This document shows positions 1 to 6,110 of a DNA stretch of 6,110 nucleotides, one piece after another. Position numbers and translations under genes: made by a program. The notes beneath the pieces are model-generated. The model was not told the DNA's origin. It made no database searches and saw only the letters and a program-made list of their open reading frames with translations. How positions within the stretch are numbered: the first letter of the stretch is position 1; each line of letters begins with the position of its first letter. Origin of the DNA: a bacterium (GTDB lineage Bacteria > Actinomycetota > Actinomycetes > Actinomycetales > Actinomycetaceae). The stretch is taken from assembly GCA_030544165.1 (NCBI GenBank), contig JAUNRP010000066.1:1-6110 (forward strand). The letters run 5' to 3'.

Positions 1-928
<928 letters not shown>

Positions 929-932
<4 letters not shown>

Positions 933-1525
933 TTGACGACGGCGGCGCCCACCTTCCGCCGGAGGGCGGGGGTGGCGCTGGGCTACCGGTGGCGGAGGAC
1001 CCCGAGGGTTTCGCTGGCACCCCGGACGCCTTCCAGCGCCTGTGGACGCCCCACCGCTGGGCGTACGTGGGCGGGGAGAACAAGGCCGAGGGCGACGGCG
1101 AGGAGGGCTGCCCCTTCTGCCGGGCGCTGGCGCGGAGCGATAAGGACGCCCTGATCGTCCACCGCGGCGAGCTGTGCTTCGCCATCCTCAACCTCTACCC
1201 CTACAACCCGGGCCACCTGATGGTGCTGCCCTACCGCCACGTGGCGCTCTACACGGATCTGACCCACGAGGAGCGGGATGAGCTGGGGAAGATGACCGCG
1301 GCCGCGATGGAAGCGTTGCGGCGCGCCTCCCACCCCCACGGCTTCAACCTCGGGATGAACCAGGGAGAGGTGGCGGGGGCGGGGATCGCCGCCCACCTCC
1401 ACCAGCACGTGGTGCCCCGGTGGACCGGGGACGCGAACTTCTTCCCTATCGTGGCGAAGACGAAGGCACTCCCCGTGGTGCTGGCGGAGACCCACTCGCT
1501 GCTCACCGCGGCCTGGGAGGCCTGA
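929..1525 (+). CDS. HIT-family protein, probable Ap4A phosphorylase/hydrolase
   Basis: A 198-residue histidine-triad protein. The triad is HLHQHVV at residues 156-162, with His158 expected to be the nucleophile that forms the nucleotidyl intermediate. A CPFC pair (Cys61, Cys64) precedes the core and may bind zinc, as in some bacterial HIT proteins. The segments NLYPYNPGHLMVLPYRH (88-104) and NLGMNQGEVAGAGIAAHLHQH (from 140) are typical of the actinobacterial branch that includes M. tuberculosis Rv2613c, reported as an Ap4A phosphorylase. The length is also close to that protein. I infer that it removes diadenosine polyphosphates in the cytoplasm; phosphorylase versus hydrolase activity cannot be settled from sequence. 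The start at 929 is chosen because its ATGA overlaps the thrS stop. No good Shine-Dalgarno is present, which fits coupling. The first 25 or so residues are Gly/Pro-rich, and a GTG at 989 is a weaker alternative start. The stop overlaps the pgsA ATG by one base. Confidence 0.93.
1515..1520 (+). promoter_or_regulatory. Ribosome binding site of pgsA
   Basis: GGGAGG lies inside the last codons of the HIT gene, 4 bases before the ATG at 1525. The spacing is short, but it supports this ATG over the next in-frame ATG at 1561, which has no purine-rich stretch before it. Confidence 0.6.
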
Positions 1526-2169
1526 TGGTCCTGGGCCGCCGCGGACGCTCCTTCAGTTCCATGGCGTTCGGGCCGATCGCCCGCGCGCTCGTGCGAGCGG
1601 GCGTCTCCCCGGACGTGGTCACCGTGGCGGGAACCCTCCTCACCGTGGGGATCGCCTTCGGCCTGCTCGCCCGGGGCCACCTCGTGGTGGGCTCACTCGC
1701 GCTGGGAGTGGTGCTCCTGACCGACTCGATCGATGGCCTCATGGCTCGCCAGGTGGGCCGGTCTTCCACGTGGGGGGCGTTCCTGGATTCCACGATGGAC
1801 CGGTTCGGGGACGCGGCGATCTTTGCCGCGATCACTATCTACGCGCTCTCGGTCCCGGCGCCGGCGGGAACGTGGCTGTTCGGGTTCGCCCTCGCGCTCA
1901 TCCCCCTCGCGCTGATCGTCTCCTACGCGCGGGCACGTGCGGAGGCGGTGGGGTTCACTGCGGCCGTGGGCCTGGCCGAGCGTGCGGACCGGTTGATCGT
2001 GACACTCGTGGCCTGCCTGCTCGTGGGACTCGGGCTATCGCCCTGGATCCTCGTGGTGGGGGTGGGGTACGCGGCCGTGGCCTCCCTCATCACCGTCATC
2101 CAGAGGATGGTGACCGTCTACCGGCAGTCCGTGGCGGGAGAGGAGCGGGAGGCAAGCAATGGCACCTGA
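1525..2169 (+). CDS. pgsA: Phosphatidylinositol phosphate synthase (CDP-alcohol phosphatidyltransferase)
   Basis: An integral membrane enzyme of 214 residues that condenses CDP-diacylglycerol with inositol 1-phosphate to give phosphatidylinositol phosphate, the precursor of PI and PIMs. The full CDP-alcohol phosphotransferase signature is present: D67-S-I-D70-G71-L-M-A74-R75, then eight residues, G84-x3-D88-x3-D92. The four Asp bind the metal ions and Asp92 is the expected catalytic base. About six hydrophobic segments are seen, roughly at 33-50, 53-67, 95-110, 116-134, 156-170 and 172-192. The SYARARAE segment (133-140) and AERADR (151-156) match the inositol-phosphate pocket of mycobacterial enzymes, except that Arg136 stands where I recall a Lys. 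The assignment to PIP synthase rather than PG or CL synthase rests on these segments and on the flanking PIM genes; the symbol pgsA follows actinobacterial usage (pgsA1, Rv2612c). The start ATG overlaps the HIT stop (TGATG). The 3' end overlaps patA by 11 bases. Confidence 0.94.
   Translation: MVLGRRGRSFSSMAFGPIARALVRAGVSPDVVTVAGTLLTVGIAFGLLARGHLVVGSLALGVVLLTDSIDGLMARQVGRSSTWGAFLDSTMDRFGDAAIFAAITIYALSVPAPAGTWLFGFALALIPLALIVSYARARAEAVGFTAAVGLAERADRLIVTLVACLLVGLGLSPWILVVGVGYAAVASLITVIQRMVTVYRQSVAGEEREASNGT
2147..2152 (+). promoter_or_regulatory. Ribosome binding site of patA
   Basis: GGGAGG is spaced 6 bases before the ATG at 2159 and lies within the 3' end of pgsA. It fixes the patA start inside the upstream gene and explains the 11-base overlap. 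Confidence 0.7.
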
Positions 2170-3103
2170 CGCCGGCAAGCTCTACCACGCGGCCTGGTGG
2201 CTCGCGCCCAGGCTCCCGGAGGGACTGGTGCGCCGCCTGAGCCAGGTGGCCACCGCGCGGGCCGCGCGTCGTCGTCGGGGAGGGTTCAGCCAACTCCGGG
2301 CCAACCTGGCACGGTTCCGCCCAGACGCAAGCCCAGCGGAACTGGACGCACTGGCCACCCGGGGGATGGAGGAGTACGGACGGTACTTCGCCGAGGCGTT
2401 CCTGCTGCCCAAGTTCTCCACGCCCGAGCAGTTGCTGGACCGGGTGCGCGCCGTGGGCAGCGAGGACGCCGTTCGCGCGATGCGGGAGGGATCGGTGGTG
2501 CTCGCGCTGGGGCACACGGGCAACTGGGACATCGCGGGCGCATGGGTCTCGGCCCACCACTCCACCGTGCTGACCGTGGCGGAGAAACTGGAGCCGGAGA
2601 GCCTGTTCCGGGAGTTCCTGCGCTTCCGGGAGTCGCTCGGGATGGAGGTGCTCGGGCTGGAGAAGGGCCAGAACGTGTTCCGGCACCTGGTGCGCCGGGC
2701 GGTGAAGGACCGGCGCGCGGTGTGCCTGCTGGCGGACCGGGACCTCACGGCGCGGGGGGTTGAGGTGCAGCTCGCGGGGGAGTCGGCGCTGTTCGCGGCG
2801 GGACCGGCCGCTGTGGCGCTCGCCGCTCGGATCCCGCTGTACTTCGTGGGGATCCGGTCCGATCAGATCGAGGGGCGGGACGGGAAGGAGCGGTGGGGGA
2901 TCGAGATCGAGTTCAGCGGCCCGATCTCGCTGCCCGAGGAGGCCGCGGAGTTGGCACCCTCGGAGCGGATCGCCGCGCTGACCCAGGCGTGGGTGGATGA
3001 GCTCTCCGCCTACGTGGACCGGTACCCCACGGCGTGGCACATGATGCAGAAGGTGTTCGTGGCGGACCTTGATCCGGAGCGGCTCGCGAGGAGGCAGGCG
3101 TGA
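2159..3103 (+). CDS. patA: Phosphatidylinositol mannoside acyltransferase, LpxL/HtrB superfamily
   Basis: A 314-residue membrane-associated acyltransferase. In mycobacteria the orthologue (Rv2611c) transfers a palmitoyl group from acyl-CoA to the 6-position of the mannose attached to inositol O-2 of PIM1/PIM2, on the cytoplasmic face. The H-x4-D catalytic motif is GHTGNWD, giving His119 and Asp124. LLADRDLTARGVEV (190-203) matches the conserved ADRDL..GVEV block of PatA, with Glu202 a candidate for the third key residue. The closing YPTAWHMMQKVF (289-300) is the usual C-terminal family block. The N-terminal region (7-30) is amphipathic and probably helps membrane association; no signal peptide is seen. 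It sits between pgsA and pimA, as in mycobacteria. Its stop overlaps the pimA GTG by 4 bases. Regiospecificity and acyl donor are inferred from the locus. Confidence 0.93.
   Translation: MAPDAGKLYHAAWWLAPRLPEGLVRRLSQVATARAARRRRGGFSQLRANLARFRPDASPAELDALATRGMEEYGRYFAEAFLLPKFSTPEQLLDRVRAVGSEDAVRAMREGSVVLALGHTGNWDIAGAWVSAHHSTVLTVAEKLEPESLFREFLRFRESLGMEVLGLEKGQNVFRHLVRRAVKDRRAVCLLADRDLTARGVEVQLAGESALFAAGPAAVALAARIPLYFVGIRSDQIEGRDGKERWGIEIEFSGPISLPEEAAELAPSERIAALTQAWVDELSAYVDRYPTAWHMMQKVFVADLDPERLARRQA
3089..3094 (+). promoter_or_regulatory. Ribosome binding site that sets the GTG start of pimA
   Basis: A perfect AGGAGG is followed by 5 bases and then GTG at 3100. It shows that pimA starts with GTG overlapping the patA stop (GTGA), and the resulting N-terminus matches the MRVGIVCPYS start expected for PimA. 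Confidence 0.85.
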
Positions 3104-4290
3104 GGGTTGGGATCGTGTGCCCCTACTCGTTCGATGCCCCCGGAGGAGTGCAGGTCCACATCCGCGATCTCGCGGAGGAGCTGATGGCCCGCGGGCACGA
3201 GGTCTCGGTGCTGGCACCGGCCGAGGAGACGGAGGGACTGCCGGACTTCGTGGTGCCGGCGGGGCGCTCGATCGCCATCCCGTACAACGGCTCGGTGGCC
3301 CGTCTCTCCTTCGGTCCCGTGGTCTCCGCGCACGTCTCGCGGTGGCTGGGCGAGGGTGGGTTCGATCTGGTGCACATCCACGAACCGCTCGCCCCCTCGC
3401 TCAGCCTGCTGGCGCTCTGGCAGTCCAAGGTGCCGATCGTGGCCACCTTCCACTCCTCCCAGGACCGCTCCCGCACCATGAGCTTCGTGGCCCCCGCCGC
3501 CCAGCGCTCCCTGGAGAAGATCGATGCGCGGATCGCGGTCTCGGAGGCCGCGCGGCGCACGGTGGCCGACCACCTGGGCGGTGACGCCGTGGTGGTGCCC
3601 AACGGGGTCCGCCTGGCCACCTTCAGGGGCGTCCCGCCACGTGCCGAGTGGGTGGGAGCCCGGGGTGGGGGACCGCCCACGATCGCGTTCCTGGGGCGGT
3701 TGGACGAGCCGCGCAAGGGCCTGCCGGTGTTCGCCGGCGCCGTGGGGCACGTGCTGGAGGCGGTTGGCGAAGCGCGGTTCCTGATCGCGGGGCGCGGAGA
3801 GGCCGCGGGGCTGCGGGGGGAGTTGGCCCGCTACGGGGATCGCGTGCAGTTCCTGGGCGAGGTCAGTGAGGCGGACAAGGCGGCGCTGTTCGCCTCCGCT
3901 GATATCTATGTGGCCCCGCAGACTGGTGGGGAATCGTTCGGGATCGTGCTCGTGGAGGCCATGGGTGGGGGCGCCACCGTGGTGGCATCGGACATCCCGG
4001 CGTTCCGTGACGTGACCGATTCGGGGAGGGCCGGCCGGCTGTTCCGGGTGGGGGACTCGCGCTCGCTGGCAGAGGTCCTGGTGAGCGTGATCGAGGGGGA
4101 TGTGCCGGAGGCCGGCGTGGTGGAGGCGTGGTCCTCCCGGTTCGACTGGGACACCGTGGCCTCCCGGATCATCGACGTGTACCGGCTGGTGATCGGCGGG
4201 GAGGAGATCGCGGTGCCGCGCCACCTGGTCAAGCGCCCGCTCCGGTTCCGGTGGCCGATGGGGCCGTGGCTGCGGAGGTCACGCTCATGA
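3100..4290 (+). CDS. pimA: Phosphatidylinositol alpha-mannosyltransferase (GT4 family)
   Basis: A GDP-mannose-dependent GT-B enzyme of 396 residues that adds the first mannose to the 2-OH of phosphatidylinositol, the committed step of PIM synthesis at the cytoplasmic membrane face. The N-terminal lobe opens with MRVGIVCPYSFDAPGGVQVH, with the acceptor-side Gly16. His118 (TFHSS) matches the catalytic-site His118 of M. smegmatis PimA. In the C-terminal lobe Arg200 (GRLDEPRKG), Lys206 and Glu278 align with Arg196, Lys202 and Glu274 of that enzyme, and the E-x7-E motif is Glu278-Glu286 in GGESFGIVLVEAMGGG. The protein is somewhat longer than mycobacterial PimA because of a tail rich in Arg/Lys/Trp from about residue 373. 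The GTG start has a perfect Shine-Dalgarno. The stop overlaps the next ATG by 4 bases. Gene order and active-site spacing make PimA much more likely than PimB or another GT4 enzyme. Confidence 0.95.
   Translation: MRVGIVCPYSFDAPGGVQVHIRDLAEELMARGHEVSVLAPAEETEGLPDFVVPAGRSIAIPYNGSVARLSFGPVVSAHVSRWLGEGGFDLVHIHEPLAPSLSLLALWQSKVPIVATFHSSQDRSRTMSFVAPAAQRSLEKIDARIAVSEAARRTVADHLGGDAVVVPNGVRLATFRGVPPRAEWVGARGGGPPTIAFLGRLDEPRKGLPVFAGAVGHVLEAVGEARFLIAGRGEAAGLRGELARYGDRVQFLGEVSEADKAALFASADIYVAPQTGGESFGIVLVEAMGGGATVVASDIPAFRDVTDSGRAGRLFRVGDSRSLAEVLVSVIEGDVPEAGVVEAWSSRFDWDTVASRIIDVYRLVIGGEEIAVPRHLVKRPLRFRWPMGPWLRRSRS
4274..4278 (+). promoter_or_regulatory. Ribosome binding site of the small membrane protein gene
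   Basis: GGAGG within the last codons of pimA, 8 bases before the ATG at 4287. It supports that start, which overlaps the pimA stop as ATGA, over longer in-frame extensions into pimA. Confidence 0.65.
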
Positions 4291-4895
4291 CCTGGCCGGG
4301 ATGGGTGGCGCTCGCCCTCGCGATCCTGGTGGCGGTGCTCGCGGTGGTGCGCATGCGGGTGCGTTCCCGTTCGGAGGGCCTGAACACCGAGGTGATCCGC
4401 ACCGGGGCCATGCTGGACCGCTCGCTGCGCGCCCGGGCCCGGATGGCGCTCGACCTCGCCCACAGTCCGCACGTGGACCCGGCCACCGCCGTGATCCTGG
4501 GGGATATCGCCAGCCGCTGCCTCGAGGACGAGGCCCTCGGCGAGCCGGCCCTGGAGGCCGGGACCGGCGAGGCGGAGGGGCGGGATCGGCTGGACCTGTG
4601 GGACCGCACGGAGATGCGGGAGCGGGCGCTGGCGGAGTCCGAACTCACCCGGGGCCTGCGGGTGATCGTGCCACAACTGGCCGAACTGGGATCATCCGAT
4701 CCCGGACTGGCACACCACTTAGAGCGCCTCATGGACCGCTGGCGGCTCGTGGGCGTGGCGCGCACGCTGCACAACTCCCGTGTGGCACAGGCCCTGGAGG
4801 TCCGCCACTCCTTCCCCGGACGCCTGAGTGGGGTACGTGCCCCGGTGGCCGTGACGTTCGATATGGACGATGCGCTGCCGGAGGGTTCCTCCTGA
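4287..4895 (+). CDS. Uncharacterised single-pass membrane protein of the PIM operon, LemA-like pattern
   Basis: A 202-residue protein of unknown function. Residues 3-22 form one hydrophobic helix (WPGWVALALAILVAVLAV), followed at once by a basic stretch (RMRVRSRS), so the rest is probably cytoplasmic. The soluble part is mostly charged alpha-helix, with an acidic, Gly-rich low-complexity stretch near 80-103. ARTLHNSRVAQALEVRHSFPGRL (158-180) resembles the LemA-family block ARRFYNxAV..FN..I..FP, and GLNTEVIRTGAMLDRSLRAR (31-50) sits where LemA has its N-terminal helix; this resemblance is by eye and weak. In M. tuberculosis the gene after pimA (Rv2609c) has an N-terminal membrane helix and a Nudix domain; no Nudix box (GX5EX7REUXEEXGU) is present here. 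Position suggests a role linked to PIM synthesis or membrane organisation, but no catalytic motif is seen. Leu145 is encoded by TTA, the only such codon I noticed in these genes. The start is set by the ATGA overlap with pimA and by a GGAGG. Confidence 0.85.
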   Translation: MTWPGWVALALAILVAVLAVVRMRVRSRSEGLNTEVIRTGAMLDRSLRARARMALDLAHSPHVDPATAVILGDIASRCLEDEALGEPALEAGTGEAEGRDRLDLWDRTEMRERALAESELTRGLRVIVPQLAELGSSDPGLAHHLERLMDRWRLVGVARTLHNSRVAQALEVRHSFPGRLSGVRAPVAVTFDMDDALPEGSS

Positions 4896-4963
4896 TGGGG
4901 AGTCCGGGGCCACCTGACGAATATTGTCCGCTCCATCCCTCACCCCCTAGGGTCACCTCATGA
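4895..4963 (+). CDS. Possible 22-codon coupled small ORF before prsW
   Basis: The ATG at 4895 overlaps the upstream stop as TGATG, the same junction as HIT/pgsA. GGAGGG at 4880-4885 lies 9 bases before it. The 22-codon frame ends in TGA at 4961-4963, which overlaps the prsW ATG as ATGA. The peptide starts MGSPGPPD, contains PSPPR near its end, and has seven prolines. It has no membrane helix or recognised family. It could be a leader peptide coupling prsW to the operon, or a chance frame. Only its position at both ends supports it. Confidence 0.3.
   Translation: MGSPGPPDEYCPLHPSPPRVTS
4924..4953 (+). promoter_or_regulatory. Candidate promoter for a leaderless prsW transcript
   Basis: TTGTCC (4924-4929) resembles the -35 box TTGACA. 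After an 18-base spacer, TAGGGT (4948-4953) fits the actinobacterial -10 pattern TANNNT. Its last T is at -7 relative to the prsW ATG at 4960, the spacing expected if transcription starts on the A of that ATG. The -10 overlaps the 8-base palindrome CCCTAGGG (4945-4952). The region 4896-4959 is the only true gap between the long genes in the window. No Rho-independent terminator is visible in it, so read-through from the upstream operon is also possible. Confidence 0.5.
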
Positions 4964-6096
4964 CGTCTGCGCCCCTCCCGCCGGCCCACCGGAATGCCAC
5001 GTGGACGCCGGTCCCCGACAGGCACAGGTCCACGCTCGCCCTCGAGATCGTGGGAGGCACGCTCGGCCTCCTGGGTGTGATCGCGGGGATCACGGTCCTG
5101 CTCCCCATGTACGGGGCAGGAGCCACCGCCGTGGCCACCGGACTCGCGCTCATCCCCCTCATCGCACTCGTGCTCGTGGTGCTGTGGGTGGACCGGTGGG
5201 AGCCGGAACCCAAGGGCATGCTGCTGCTCGCCTTCCTCTGGGGAGCGGGCGTCTCCGGGACCCTCGCCATGGTGCTCAACACGATGATGCTCAACATCTT
5301 CATCACCCAGATGAGCGAGGGTACGGCCATGACCCTCCTGGCCTCGGTGGTGGCTCCCATCACCGAGGAGACCACCAAGGGGATCGTGCTCCTCCTCATC
5401 CTGTGGCTCCGCCCCCGCGCCATCGACGGCGTGGTGGACGGCATGGTCTACTCAGCCCTCAGCGCCGCCGGATTCGCGTTCACGGAGAACATCAGCTACT
5501 TCCTCCGGTTCGGGGACATCATGGGAGAGGTGTTCTTCGTCCGCGCCATCCAGGGCCCCTTCGCCCACGTCTCCTTCACGATCATGATGGGCATCACGAT
5601 CGGGATCGCCGCCCGCCACCGCAGCAGGTGGGCCTGGACCTGGCTCTTCCCGCTCGGCCTCGTGCTCGCCATGCTGCTGCACGGGCTGTGGAACTACTCC
5701 AACAACTCCATGGCCACCCAGCCGTTCGTGTACTGGGCCCTCCAGATCCCGATGCTCGTCATCCTCGTGGGCTCCATGGTCTACCTGCGCCACCAGGAGT
5801 CCATCATGATCAAGCGGCGGGCCTCCGAGTTCGCACGGGCAGGGTGGCTCACGGAGCACGAGGCGCACATGCTCGGCTCCTTCCAGGAGCGCGGCCGCGC
5901 GATCGCCTGGGCGCGGAAGTCCGGGCGCGCAGACCTCATGAAGGACATGCAGCGCACCGCCACGCGGCTCGCCTACAACCGGGAACGCGCGGCCTCGGGC
6001 CGGGTGCAGGCGCTGGACCACGCGGACCAGAGCCGGCTGCTCCAGGAGCTCACCGTGCAGCGCGGAGCCCTCTACGGCACGCCGGCCATCGTCTGA
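4960..6096 (+). CDS. PrsW-family intramembrane metalloprotease
   Basis: A multi-pass membrane protein of 378 residues related to PrsW, which in Bacillus subtilis makes the first cut in anti-sigma factor RsiW; the substrate here is unknown and no sigma/anti-sigma gene is in the window. The family motifs are all present within membrane helices: EETTK with Glu136, Glu137 and Lys140; FAFTENISYF with Glu176; FAHVSF with His203; and LLHGLWNYS with His241. These Glu and His residues are the probable metal site. Asp156 and Asp160 lie at the start of the helix leading to Glu176. About eight hydrophobic helices run from 28 to 276. The preceding DRWEPEP (78-84) is typical of actinobacterial members. Residues 277-378 form a charged, probably cytoplasmic extension absent from the shorter Bacillus protein. 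An in-frame TAG at 4948 makes 4960 the most upstream possible start; there is no strong Shine-Dalgarno (only AGGGT at 4949-4953), which fits leaderless or coupled translation. Confidence 0.93.
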   Translation: MTSAPLPPAHRNATWTPVPDRHRSTLALEIVGGTLGLLGVIAGITVLLPMYGAGATAVATGLALIPLIALVLVVLWVDRWEPEPKGMLLLAFLWGAGVSGTLAMVLNTMMLNIFITQMSEGTAMTLLASVVAPITEETTKGIVLLLILWLRPRAIDGVVDGMVYSALSAAGFAFTENISYFLRFGDIMGEVFFVRAIQGPFAHVSFTIMMGITIGIAARHRSRWAWTWLFPLGLVLAMLLHGLWNYSNNSMATQPFVYWALQIPMLVILVGSMVYLRHQESIMIKRRASEFARAGWLTEHEAHMLGSFQERGRAIAWARKSGRADLMKDMQRTATRLAYNRERAASGRVQALDHADQSRLLQELTVQRGALYGTPAIV

Positions 6097-6110
6097 CCCC
6101 ACCCAGTCCC

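Noticed and set aside
1420..1524. Upstream extension of the pgsA frame
   Set aside because: It overlaps the conserved C-terminal part of the HIT protein. ATG 1525 has a GGGAGG and the protein then has the normal family length.
1578..1603. GC-rich inverted repeat (CGCCCGC / GCGGGCG) that could be a terminator stem
   Set aside because: It lies inside pgsA coding sequence, has no T-run after it, and is explained by Ala/Arg/Gly codons in GC-rich DNA.
3010..4224. Long minus-strand open frame of 404 codons across pimA, and similar ones at 2096-3217 and 983-1495
   Set aside because: They are antisense to strongly identified genes and rich in Arg/His/Pro/Gly, as expected for mirror frames of high-GC coding DNA. 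No recognisable motif is present in them.
4128..4286. Upstream extension of the small membrane protein frame into pimA
   Set aside because: It would place low-complexity residues ahead of the membrane helix. ATG 4287 has a GGAGG and an ATGA overlap.
4287..4895. Nudix hydrolase identity by synteny with Rv2609c
   Set aside because: No Nudix box is present and the protein is much shorter than the mycobacterial one.
4896..4959. Rho-independent terminator between the membrane protein gene and prsW
   Set aside because: The only clear symmetry is the 8-base CCCTAGGG, too short and without a loop or T-tract.

Overview
The window is GC-rich, tightly packed DNA from an actinobacterium. All genes lie on the + strand and mostly overlap by a few bases. 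The gene order thrS - HIT protein - CDP-alcohol phosphotransferase - lipid A-type acyltransferase - GT4 mannosyltransferase - small membrane protein is the conserved phosphatidylinositol mannoside (PIM) locus of Actinomycetota (in Mycobacterium tuberculosis, Rv2614c to Rv2609c). Together with the adjacent PrsW-family protease gene it suggests a non-mycobacterial actinomycete, perhaps Micrococcales or a related order; the lineage below phylum is a guess.

Layout. 1-932: 3' half of thrS, cut by the left edge. 929-1525: HIT-family dinucleoside polyphosphate hydrolase/phosphorylase. 1525-2169: pgsA, phosphatidylinositol phosphate synthase. 2159-3103: patA-type PIM acyltransferase. 3100-4290: pimA, first mannosyltransferase of PIM synthesis, with a GTG start. 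4287-4895: a single-pass membrane protein with a faint LemA-like pattern and no assigned function. 4895-4963: a possible 22-codon ORF filling the only real intergenic gap. 4960-6096: PrsW-family intramembrane metalloprotease. 6097-6110: 14 bases with nothing recognisable.

How the genes fit together. PgsA makes phosphatidylinositol phosphate from CDP-diacylglycerol and inositol 1-phosphate. After dephosphorylation by an enzyme not encoded here, PimA adds the first mannose and PatA acylates that mannose. These are the cytoplasmic-face steps leading to PIMs and, in many actinobacteria, lipomannan or lipoarabinomannan. The HIT protein probably breaks down Ap4A, a known side product of aminoacyl-tRNA synthetases such as ThrRS, so the thrS-HIT pair may be a production/clean-up couple. 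The six genes from thrS to the small membrane protein are joined by 1-11 base overlaps, which indicates one transcript and translational coupling.

Most of the window is a known, conserved locus. The least explained part is the junction before prsW. A promoter-like TTGTCC/TAGGGT pair is placed exactly where a leaderless transcript would start on the prsW ATG. The same 64 bases also hold a tiny proline-rich ORF coupled at both ends. The uncharacterised LemA-like protein is the other item worth following. I do not see a wholly new biological system here.
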